Shown here: positions 7,727 to 13,606 of the stretch, one piece after another
How the letters are laid out: each line of letters opens with the position of its first letter
Position numbering within the stretch: position 1 is the stretch's first letter
Source of the DNA: an uncultured Oscillospiraceae bacterium
GTDB taxonomy: Bacteria > Bacillota > Clostridia > Oscillospirales > Acutalibacteraceae
DNA length: 25,933 nt
Direction of reading: 5' to 3'
NCBI GenBank assembly: GCA_900543525.1
Contig: UQRS01000028.1
Coordinates: forward strand, 1-25,933
Position numbers and translations under genes: made by a program
The notes under the pieces: model-generated
Database searches by the model: none
Told to the model about the DNA's origin: nothing
What the model saw: only the letters and a program-made list of their open reading frames with translations

Positions 7727-8151
7727 TATTGCTCACCACCCATTTCCTGCTTCGTAATAAACTTACACTTGATAGGCAGCTTGTTCGCGGCGAGACGCAT
7801 AGCCTCACGCGCCAGCTCCTGATCAACGCCGCCGATCTCGAACATCACTCTGCCGGGCTTGACAACGGCAACCCAGTACTCGGGCGCGCCCTTACCTTTA
7901 CCCATTCGAGTTTCGAGAGGTTTTTTGGTAACCGGCTTGTCAGGGAAGATTTTAATCCAAACCTGACCGCCACGCTTGATGTAACGGGTCATGGCAACAC
8001 GAGCGGCCTCAATCTGGTTCGAGGTGATCCAGGCCGGCTCAAGTGCCTGCAAACCGAAATCGCCGTGCGAAACGGTGTTGCCGCGAGTCGCAGTACCGGT
8101 CATACGACCTCTGTGCACTCTGCGGAATTTTACACGCTTAGGCATCAACAT
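7726..8151 (-). CDS. rplP: 50S ribosomal protein L16 (uL16)
   Basis: L16 is needed for A-site tRNA positioning near the peptidyl transferase centre. The 141-residue product reads MLMPKRVKFRRVHRGRMTGT and contains the signature KIFPDKPVTKKPLETRMGKG and EYWVAVVKPGRVMFEI. The start at 8151 is chosen over the ATG at 8145. AAGGAGG lies nine bases before the first, and family members normally begin ML-PKR. The ATG overlaps the rpsC stop by one base (TAATG), and the ribosome binding site lies inside rpsC. Confidence 0.98.
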   Translation of the reverse strand: MLMPKRVKFRRVHRGRMTGTATRGNTVSHGDFGLQALEPAWITSNQIEAARVAMTRYIKRGGQVWIKIFPDKPVTKKPLETRMGKGKGAPEYWVAVVKPGRVMFEIGGVDQELAREAMRLAANKLPIKCKFITKQEMGGEQ

Positions 8152-8822
8152 TAGCGAGCGCCTCCTTCCCTGCGGGGTCTTCTCGGCGCGCTGGCATGCA
8201 GCACCTCGCCCTGGTAGATCCAGACCTTAACGCCAATGCGTCCGTAGGTCGTGGCTGCCTCGGCAAAGCCGTAATCAATGTCTGCCCGCAGTGTCTGCAA
8301 CGGGATGGTTCCCTCATGATAATGCTCGGATCGGGCGATTTCCGCGCCGCCGAGACGTCCCGAAACCTGCGTCTTGATTCCCTTGGCACCGAGGCGCATG
8401 GTTCTGCCGATGGCAAGCTTCATAGCGCGGCGGAAGGAAACACGCTTCTCCAGCTGAGCGGCAATATTCTCCGCCACCAGAGTCGCATTGAGGTCGGGGT
8501 TCTTAACCTCTACAATATTGATGTTGACCGGCTTGCCGAGCATCTTCTCGCAGGTTGCGCGAAGCTTCTCAATCTCGGAGCCGTTGCGGCCGATCACCAT
8601 GCCGGGCTTGGCGCAGTGGATGTGAATCTTCACACGCTTTGCGTCACGCTCGATTTCAATCTTCGGCACGCCTGCATCATACAGGGTCTTCTTAAGGTAC
8701 TTCCGGAGGTTATAGTCCTCAACCAAAGTATCGCCGAAGTCGCGGTCGTTGGCATACCAGCGGGAATTCCAGTTACGAATCACGCCGACACGCAGTCCGT
8801 TGGGATTTACTTTCTGGCCCAT
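8151..8822 (-). CDS. rpsC: 30S ribosomal protein S3 (uS3)
   Basis: S3 lies at the mRNA entry site of the 30S head. The 223-residue product starts MGQKVNPNGLRVGVIRNWNS and has the type II KH domain with the GRNG loop (GMVIGRNGSEIEKLR). Its C-terminal domain ends IYQGEVLHASAPRRPRREGG. The open frame continues 46 codons further upstream but overlaps rplV. ATG 8820-8822 is the start because AAGGAGGAGG is nine bases upstream and the family N terminus begins here. Confidence 0.98.
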   Translation of the reverse strand: MGQKVNPNGLRVGVIRNWNSRWYANDRDFGDTLVEDYNLRKYLKKTLYDAGVPKIEIERDAKRVKIHIHCAKPGMVIGRNGSEIEKLRATCEKMLGKPVNINIVEVKNPDLNATLVAENIAAQLEKRVSFRRAMKLAIGRTMRLGAKGIKTQVSGRLGGAEIARSEHYHEGTIPLQTLRADIDYGFAEAATTYGRIGVKVWIYQGEVLHASAPRRPRREGGAR

Positions 8823-8839
8823 AACGAATAACCTCCTCC

Positions 8840-9178
8840 TTAGTCTTCTTTTTCCCTGAGTACCAGGGTAACGTGCGATGTTCTCTTCAGGATGCGATGT
8901 GCACGGCCATGGTCCTTGGCGCGGATCCGCTTGAGGATCGGGCCGGGAGTGACATAGCACTCCGCCACATAGAGGCGGGATACATCCATGCTGTGATTGG
9001 CTTCAGCGTTTGCCATCGCGGATTTCAAAAGTTTCTCCAAATACTCGCAGGCGGCCTTCGGAGTGAACTTCAGGATCGCCATGGCTTTGTCCGCCGGCTG
9101 ATTGCGGATCAGATCCAGAACAATCGAAACCTTGCGGGGCGAAATACGGGCGTATTTAAGGGTTGCCCTTGCTTCCAT
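8840..9178 (-). CDS. rplV: 50S ribosomal protein L22 (uL22)
   Basis: L22 lines the exit tunnel, and mutations in its hairpin loop affect macrolide response in other bacteria. The 112-residue product begins MEARATLKYARISPRKVSIV, has the KSAMANAEANHSMDVSRLYV segment and ends with the loop and strand PILKRIRAKDHGRAHRILKR then TSHVTLVL. Length is normal. It lies 20 bases after rpsS. Confidence 0.98.
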   Translation of the reverse strand: MEARATLKYARISPRKVSIVLDLIRNQPADKAMAILKFTPKAACEYLEKLLKSAMANAEANHSMDVSRLYVAECYVTPGPILKRIRAKDHGRAHRILKRTSHVTLVLREKED

Positions 9179-9198
9179 CGTTTTCCTCTCCTTTCGGC

Positions 9199-9471
9199 CT
9201 ACTTCGTGGTTTTAGAGCCGGCGTGGCCCTTGAAGGTCCTGGTCGGCGCAAACTCGCCGAGTTTGTGGCCAACCATATCCTCGGTCACATAGACCGGAAC
9301 GTGCTTGCGGCCATCATGCACCGCAAAGGTATGTCCGACGAAATCGGGGAAAATGGTCGACGAACGGCTCCAGGTCTGCAGCACGCGCTTCTCGCCGGTC
9401 TCGTTCATTTCGCGCACTCTTTTCAGAAGCGCGGCTTGAACATAAGGTCCTTTTTTAATGCTTCTTCCCAT
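9199..9471 (-). CDS. rpsS: 30S ribosomal protein S19 (uS19)
   Basis: S19 binds the 16S 3' domain with S13 at the 30S head. The 90-residue product begins MGRSIKKGPYVQAALLKRVR and has the conserved TWSRSSTIFPDFVGHTFAVH and HKLGEFAPTRTFKGHAG. It is marginally shorter than most homologues but both ends are complete. It begins 25 bases after the rplB stop. Confidence 0.98.
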   Translation of the reverse strand: MGRSIKKGPYVQAALLKRVREMNETGEKRVLQTWSRSSTIFPDFVGHTFAVHDGRKHVPVYVTEDMVGHKLGEFAPTRTFKGHAGSKTTK

Positions 9472-9496
9472 GATTCAAAATCTCCTTTCGTCCGAC

Positions 9497-10330
9497 TTAC
9501 TTGGCGCCGCGGCGCTTCACGATATACTTATCGGAAGCCTTATGCTTCTGGCGGGTCTTGTATCCGAGGGTGGGCTTGCCCCAAGGGGTAACCGGGCCGG
9601 GACGGCCGATCGGGCTCTTGCCCTCACCACCACCGTGCGGGTGATCGCAGGGGTTCATGACCGAACCGCGGACAGTCGGACGCCAACCCATGTGGCGTTT
9701 GCGGCCCGCTTTACCGAGGCTGACATTCTCATGCTCCGGATTGCTGACCTGGCCGACAGTCGCCATGCAGCTGTCCGGCACGTTGCGCAGCTCGCCGGAC
9801 GGCAGACGGAGGAGGGCCATGCCGTTCTCCTTCGCCATCAGCTGGGCCTGGTTGCCGGCCGAACGCGCAAGCTGTGCGCCCTTGCCGGGGTACATCTCAA
9901 TATTGTGGATAAAGGTACCGGTCGGAATGCTGGCCAGCGGAAGGGCGTTGCCCACCTTGATATCCGCGTCGGGACCGTTCACAACCGTGTCGCCGACCTT
10001 CAGGCCGACCGGCGCGATGATGTAGCGCTTCTCGCCATCGGCATACTCGACCAGCGCGATGTGCGCGGTACGGTTGGGATCATACTCCAGCGTCTTGACA
10101 GTAGCGGGAATCCCGAACTTGTTCCGCTTGAAGTCGATCACTCTGTACTTCCGGCGATTGCCGCCGCCGCGATGACGGACGGTGATGCGGCCATAGCTGT
10201 TGCGGCCGGCATTTTTCTTAATCGGCTCCAGCAGGCTGCGCTCCGGCTTGACCTTGGACAGCTCGGAATAATCGATAACCGTCATATTCCGGCGGCTGGG
10301 CGTCGTAGGCTTATAATGCTTCATTGCCAT
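9497..10330 (-). CDS. rplB: 50S ribosomal protein L2 (uL2)
   Basis: L2 is essential for subunit association and the peptidyl transferase region. The 277-residue product begins MAMKHYKPTTPSRRNMTVID. It ends with the conserved GSVMNPCDHPHGGGEGKSPI followed by GRPGPVTPWGKPTLGYKTR, which includes the histidine of the DHPHGGGEG loop. A second ATG two codons in (10324) is possible. A GGAGA site lies eleven bases before the first. The 79-base spacer from rplW is unusually long for this operon and carries two hairpins. Confidence 0.98.
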   Translation of the reverse strand: MAMKHYKPTTPSRRNMTVIDYSELSKVKPERSLLEPIKKNAGRNSYGRITVRHRGGGNRRKYRVIDFKRNKFGIPATVKTLEYDPNRTAHIALVEYADGEKRYIIAPVGLKVGDTVVNGPDADIKVGNALPLASIPTGTFIHNIEMYPGKGAQLARSAGNQAQLMAKENGMALLRLPSGELRNVPDSCMATVGQVSNPEHENVSLGKAGRKRHMGWRPTVRGSVMNPCDHPHGGGEGKSPIGRPGPVTPWGKPTLGYKTRQKHKASDKYIVKRRGAK

Positions 10331-10409
10331 TTTGGCTTCACTCTCCTATTTTTGGCTTAGCGGGGCGAAAGAGGCCGCCCCATACATTGCCGGAATCCGG
10401 AAGGATTCC
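10331..10409 (-). promoter_or_regulatory. rplW-rplB spacer with two hairpins
   Basis: Immediately after the rplW stop is a 7-bp perfect stem with a four-base loop (GGAATCC/GGATTCC, 10392-10409). A second 6-bp GC-rich stem follows (GGGGCG/CGCCCC, 10362-10381). The rplB ribosome binding site follows. Neither stem has a T-tract. The strong stems suggest an intercistronic processing or stability element, which is inference. Confidence 0.5.
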
Positions 10410-10703
10410 TTACATCAATCCTTCAAAGAAGTCAATCGTCTTGGAATCCTCGGTCACGGTAACGATGGCCTTCTTCCAGCTCGAGGTGTAACCCTCATAC
10501 CGACCCTGGCGGCGCATCTGTCCGCGGACGGAAATGGTGTTGACCTTCTTGACCTTGACCTTGAACAGCTCCTCGACCGCCTGTGCAATTTCAATCTTGT
10601 TGGCGTCCTTGGCTACTTTAAAGGTGTACTTCTTATCCTGCAGACCGGACATGCTCTTTTCGGTGATGACCGGAGCCAGGATGATATCCTGTGCAGCTTT
10701 CAT
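10410..10703 (-). CDS. rplW: 50S ribosomal protein L23 (uL23)
   Basis: L23 is at the tunnel exit, where trigger factor and SRP dock. The 97-residue product begins MKAAQDIILAPVITEKSMSG, with the YTFKVAKDANKIEIAQAVEELFKVKVKKV core. Its NTISVRGQMRRQGRYEGYTS loop corresponds to the tunnel extension. Its ATG overlaps the rplD stop by one base (TAATG). Confidence 0.98.
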   Translation of the reverse strand: MKAAQDIILAPVITEKSMSGLQDKKYTFKVAKDANKIEIAQAVEELFKVKVKKVNTISVRGQMRRQGRYEGYTSSWKKAIVTVTEDSKTIDFFEGLM

Positions 10704-11326
10704 TATGCGTACACCTCCTCAATTTTGGCCACGGCGTCCTTGACGACGACCAGCTTGTCGGCGTTCAGGATGTCATAGGTGTTGATGGTGTTGACCTGAG
10801 CGGTCTTGACGCCCGGAATGTTCGCGGCGCTCTTGACCGCAAACTTGTTGTTGTCGGCCAGCACCAGCAGAACCTTCTTCTCCGCGCCGATCGCCTTGAG
10901 GCAATCCACAACCGTGCGGGTCTTGTAGTTTTCAACCTTCAGGTCGTCCAGCACGATCAGAGAGGACTCCAGCACCTTGTCCGAAAGAGCGGACTTCAGC
11001 GCGAGTCTGCGAACCTTCTTGTTCAGAGAGTAGGCGTAATCTCTCGGCTTGGGGCCAAGCGCGATACCGCCATGTCTCCACTGCGGAGAGCGGGTCGAGC
11101 CCTGGCGCGCATGGCCGGTACCCTTCTGCCTCCACGGCTTGCGTCCGCCGCCGGAAACTTCGGAGCGGGTCAGGGTGGACTGTGTACCCTGGCGCTGATT
11201 GGCCAGATAGTTCACAACCGCCATATGCATTACAGCCGCGTTGGGTTCGATTCCGAATACGGCGTCGGAAAGTGTGATTTCTCCCACATTCTTGCCGGTC
11301 ATATCCAATACTGCTACGTTCGGCAT
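10703..11326 (-). CDS. rplD: 50S ribosomal protein L4 (uL4)
   Basis: L4 reaches into the exit tunnel and in gamma-proteobacteria also represses the S10 operon through its leader. The 207-residue product begins MPNVAVLDMTGKNVGEITLS. It contains the extended basic loop (SEVSGGGRKPWRQKGTGHAR, then QGSTRSPQWRHGGIALGPKP) and a Rossmann-like C-terminal half. The presence of a long structured leader at 12359-12639 makes L4 one candidate regulator here, but that is untested inference. Confidence 0.98.
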   Translation of the reverse strand: MPNVAVLDMTGKNVGEITLSDAVFGIEPNAAVMHMAVVNYLANQRQGTQSTLTRSEVSGGGRKPWRQKGTGHARQGSTRSPQWRHGGIALGPKPRDYAYSLNKKVRRLALKSALSDKVLESSLIVLDDLKVENYKTRTVVDCLKAIGAEKKVLLVLADNNKFAVKSAANIPGVKTAQVNTINTYDILNADKLVVVKDAVAKIEEVYA

Positions 11327-11344
11327 ATTCTACACACTCCTTCC

Positions 11345-11977
11345 TTAGGCTTTTACGCTGTCGACAATCGTAACGATGCCGCCCTTGGGGCCGGGCACAG
11401 CGCCCTTTACAGCGATAATGTTGTTTTCCGCGTCGACCTTGACAACATCGAGGTTGAGTACGGTAACCCGCTCAGCACCGAGGTGTCCGGCCATTTTCTT
11501 CCCCTTCATAACGCGGGAGGGGGTGGAGCAGGCGCCGAGCGAGCCGCCGTGACGGGCGACCGGGCCGGTACCGTGGCTCATCTTCAGGCGGGAGAAGTTC
11601 CAGCGCTTGATTACGCCGGCGTATCCCTTACCCTTGCTGGTGCCCGCGACGTCAACCTTGTCGCCCTCGGCGAAGAGGTCGACCTTCAGCACGTCTCCGA
11701 CGTTCACCGACGAAGTGTCGGCCAGCCGGAACTCACGCAGCACCTTCTTGGGGGCGACGTCGCCCTTGGCGAAGTGGCCCTTCATCGGCTTTTTCACCTT
11801 GGAAGCCTTCAGATCGCCGAAGCCGATCTGAATCGCCTCATAGCCGTCGTTTTCGACCGTCTTTTTCTGTACGACGGCGCAGGGGCCGACTTCCAGAACC
11901 GTGACGGGAACAACGTTGCCGTTCTGGTCAAAAAGCTGGGTCATACCGAGCTTTTTGCCAACTAATCCTTTTTGCAT
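11345..11977 (-). CDS. rplC: 50S ribosomal protein L3 (uL3)
   Basis: L3 is an early assembly protein that reaches the peptidyl transferase centre. The 210-residue product begins MQKGLVGKKLGMTQLFDQNG. Its central loop reads MSHGTGPVARHGGSLGACST and then MKGKKMAGHLGAERVTVLNL, matching the family loop that contains the methylated-glutamine region in other species. The 69-base spacer from rpsJ holds two perfect inverted repeats upstream of its AAGGAGG site. Confidence 0.98.
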   Translation of the reverse strand: MQKGLVGKKLGMTQLFDQNGNVVPVTVLEVGPCAVVQKKTVENDGYEAIQIGFGDLKASKVKKPMKGHFAKGDVAPKKVLREFRLADTSSVNVGDVLKVDLFAEGDKVDVAGTSKGKGYAGVIKRWNFSRLKMSHGTGPVARHGGSLGACSTPSRVMKGKKMAGHLGAERVTVLNLDVVKVDAENNIIAVKGAVPGPKGGIVTIVDSVKA

Positions 11978-12046
11978 ATTTATCCTCCTTTGGTTATTGG
12001 TTGGCGTCAGACGCCAACTTGACCACGCCAGCGTGATACTTTGAGA
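11978..12046 (-). promoter_or_regulatory. rpsJ-rplC spacer with two perfect inverted repeats
   Basis: The spacer holds CACGC-CA-GCGTG at 12024-12035 and a 9-bp perfect inverted repeat, GTTGGCGTC-A-GACGCCAAC, at 12000-12018. As RNA the larger one would form a 7-bp stem with a five-base loop about a dozen bases before the rplC ribosome binding site. No T-tract follows, so it is not a terminator. A role in RNA processing or in modulating rplC translation is possible. Confidence 0.55.
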
Positions 12047-12358
12047 TTAAAGCTTGATTTCAATCTCAACGCCGGCGGGGAGCTCAAGACCTGTCAGAGC
12101 TTCGACGGTTTTGTTCGAAGGTCTGAGAATGTCGATAAGCCGTTTGTGGGTCCGCATCTCAAACTGCTCGCGGCTGTCCTTATACTTGTGCACCGCGCGA
12201 AGGATGGTAACAACCTCCTTCTCGGTCGGGAGCGGCACAGGACCGGAAACGCGGGCGCCGGTGCGCTTCGCCGTCTCCACAATCTTCTCTGCCGACTGGT
12301 CGACCAGGGCGTGATCGAAGCCCTTCAGTCTGATCCGGATCTTTTCTTTTACTGCCAT
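12047..12358 (-). CDS. rpsJ: 30S ribosomal protein S10 (uS10, NusE)
   Basis: S10 is in the 30S head and doubles as NusE, the NusB partner in transcription antitermination. The 103-residue product begins MAVKEKIRIRLKGFDHALVD. It has the SGPVPLPTEKEVVTILRAVH and FEMRTHKRLIDILRPSNKTV motifs and ends AGVEIEIKL. The frame is open 24 codons further upstream. ATG 12356-12358 is the start because AAGGAGG is ten bases before it and the length matches the family. It is the first gene of the operon. Confidence 0.98.
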   Translation of the reverse strand: MAVKEKIRIRLKGFDHALVDQSAEKIVETAKRTGARVSGPVPLPTEKEVVTILRAVHKYKDSREQFEMRTHKRLIDILRPSNKTVEALTGLELPAGVEIEIKL

Positions 12359-12439
12359 TGTTCGGTCGCCTCCTTGAATTTCTCGTTGGCGGGCTTTGCT
12401 AAAAACCTTACACTGTGCCGGGTGTTTCAACCCCGTACA

Positions 12440-12592
12440 TTAGAAAACCGGACTTGGCCATTTTGATACAGTCAAATCCGGGTTGTGCCATAAAGGCAGT
12501 ATTGCCCCCGCAATGCAGCGGACGCAACGTGTGCTAAGTTTTTTCGCCCGGTTTATAAATCGGACATACTCCGCGGAAATTCCCCGGCTCAA
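12440..12592 (-). other. Possible leader ORF in the S10 leader (50 codons, TTG start)
   Basis: A frame opens after an in-frame TGA near 12620 and runs to TAA at 12440-12442, inside the T-tract of the leader hairpin. The only conventional initiation codon is TTG at 12590-12592, with GGAGG (12605-12609) twelve bases upstream. The predicted peptide has two cysteines and two tryptophans, one in the stretch CIAGAILPLWHNPDLTV, and lacks a signal peptide. I cannot tell whether it is translated or whether the open frame is a by-product of a conserved structured RNA. The latter is at least as likely. Confidence 0.25.
12442..12481 (-). terminator. Terminator-like hairpin in the S10 leader (possible attenuator)
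   Basis: Read on the minus strand, CCGGATTTG (12481-12473) pairs with CAAGTCCGG (12456-12448) in a 9-bp stem with one G-U pair, followed directly by TTTTCT. It lies between the operon promoter and rpsJ. If it functions as a terminator it must be conditional, because the whole ribosomal protein operon is downstream. The T-tract is short, so efficiency is uncertain. Confidence 0.5.
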
Positions 12593-12645
12593 AGCGGCCG
12601 GCCACCTCCCGCATCAACGCATATCTGCACATTTCGTGCCCGATT

Positions 12646-12674
12646 ATGATACCATAGAAGGCGGGTCTTTGCAA
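12646..12674 (-). promoter_or_regulatory. Sigma-A-type promoter of the S10 operon
   Basis: On the minus strand there is a -35 box TTGCAA (12674-12669), a 17-base spacer and a -10 box TATCAT (12651-12646) preceded by TGG, an extended -10. The region just upstream of the -35 box (about 12675-12780) is strongly AT-rich with A and T runs, resembling an UP element. The predicted start is near 12639. Confidence 0.8.
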
Positions 12675-12781
12675 GCATTTTTTCAATTTTGCACAAAAAT
12701 ACGAAAAAATCTGCGTTTTTACTAAAATTCAAATTCTTATGTTGGGATAAAAAGAAAAGTTGCACAATTTCCGGCCTGAAA

Positions 12782-12802
12782 GCAAGGTATCTCTCCCCTT
12801 GC
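12782..12802 (-). terminator. Weak second hairpin downstream of the Ser/Thr-rich gene
   Basis: GCAAGG and CCTTGC form a 6-bp stem with a nine-base loop. On the minus strand it is followed by TTTC. It may act as a back-up terminator after the hairpin at 12827-12858, but the T-tract is poor. Confidence 0.3.
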
Positions 12803-12826
12803 GAAGCAAAAATCCGGGCAAAATAT

Positions 12827-12858
12827 AAGCGGCAGAGAGTAGGCACTCCCCGCCGCTT
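12827..12858 (-). terminator. Terminator of the Ser/Thr-rich protein gene
   Basis: A perfect 7-bp stem AAGCGGC/GCCGCTT encloses an inner GAGT/ACTC stem. On the minus strand it is followed by ATATTTT. It begins 28 bases after the stop codon of the gene at 12886 and separates that gene from the S10 operon promoter. Confidence 0.6.
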
Positions 12859-12885
12859 GTGAAAAAATTCGGTTTGCTGCCGCGC

Positions 12886-13533
12886 TCAGCGCCGACGACG
12901 GCGGCTGTCGCTTTGAATATCCGTGTCGTTCTGGAAGCGACGGCGTTTGCGCGCCGCGATTTTCTTGTGCGCGCGCACATTGACAAAAATCAGCGTCGCC
13001 ACAGAAAGGATAATCAACAGAATCGGAAGCCAGATCAGCTTCTGCATCGCCTCCGCATAATTGGCGATGTTCTTGCGCGCCGTCGATGCGACCGAGGTTG
13101 TGGTGGCCGGCGTGCTGCTGGTTTCGGTGTATCCCGTCCCCCAGGAGGCCGTTACGCTGCCGTCATTGACCGCGCCGATCTTACCGCCGGACGTGCTCGC
13201 GCTGCTCGCACGGCTGGTCGATGCCGATGTAGTAGTGGTCGTAGTGGCCGTCGTCTCCCTCGAAGTGCTGGTCGCACGGGAGGTGGTGGTCGTCGTATGG
13301 GAGGTCGCATGGCTTTGCGAGCTTGTCTGATGATAGGAAGAGGTCGACGCCGGTTCGCTGGTCGTCGTGCTGGATGGTTTGCTGGTTGCGGCCGCCGAAG
13401 TCGTGGTCGAGGTGGAGGTTTTGCTCTCCTCCTCGTCAGCCGGGGCAGCCAGCGCCTGCATGCCGCACAGGCTGATCATCAGCAGCCCCGTCAGCAGCAA
13501 AGCAAGCCATTTGCTCGTTTTCTCCTTCATCAT
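12886..13533 (-). CDS. Secreted, membrane-anchored Ser/Thr-rich protein of unknown function
   Basis: I do not recognise a family. The 215-residue product has a signal peptide (residues 1-30, ending MQALAA) and then a low-complexity region of about 115 residues made almost entirely of Ser, Thr and Ala (37-152). One transmembrane helix (about 167-187, IWLPILLIILSVATLIFVNV) and a short basic tail (HKKIAARKRRRF and a final run of five arginines) follow. This predicts an extracellular Ser/Thr stalk, perhaps O-glycosylated, with a cytoplasmic tail. Start choice among three nearby ATGs (13539, 13533, 13530) rests on GGAGG ten bases before 13533. It follows proS by 73 bases with no clear terminator between, so the two may be cotranscribed. 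The longer frame up to 13947 overlaps proS and is not real. Confidence 0.75.
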   Translation of the reverse strand: MMKEKTSKWLALLLTGLLMISLCGMQALAAPADEEESKTSTSTTTSAAATSKPSSTTTSEPASTSSYHQTSSQSHATSHTTTTTSRATSTSRETTATTTTTTSASTSRASSASTSGGKIGAVNDGSVTASWGTGYTETSSTPATTTSVASTARKNIANYAEAMQKLIWLPILLIILSVATLIFVNVRAHKKIAARKRRRFQNDTDIQSDSRRRRR

Positions 13534-13606
13534 GAACATCCGTCCTCCAAACCCGGTAAAAATTCCGGTTTTTATCGGTCTGTCGTTTTTGCCCCGCGGC
13601 TTTGGA

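Larger units (their letters stand above)
12359..12639 (-). promoter_or_regulatory. Structured 5' leader of the S10 operon
   Basis: From the predicted transcription start near 12639 to the rpsJ start is an untranslated leader of about 280 bases. On the minus strand it contains several stems in order: CCGGC/GCCGG (12598-12602 region with its partner at about 12585-12589), a near-palindrome CCGATTTATAAACCGG (12548-12563), ATTGC/GCAAT with a GGGG loop (about 12505-12518), and the terminator-like hairpin at 12448-12481. It ends in the rpsJ AAGGAGG site. Length and structure suggest autogenous control or attenuation. The ligand is not identifiable from the sequence. Confidence 0.6.

Noticed and set aside
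8823..8960. 46-codon upstream extension of rpsC
   Set aside because: Overlaps rplV, and the S3 N terminus with a strong ribosome binding site begins at 8822.
12483..12725. 80-codon plus-strand frame in the S10 regulatory region
   Set aside because: It runs antisense through the operon promoter and leader, has no ribosome binding site and no recognisable protein.
13540..13606. Terminator between proS and the Ser/Thr-rich gene
   Set aside because: A CCGG-based stem with a bulge is present, but no T-tract follows on the minus strand.
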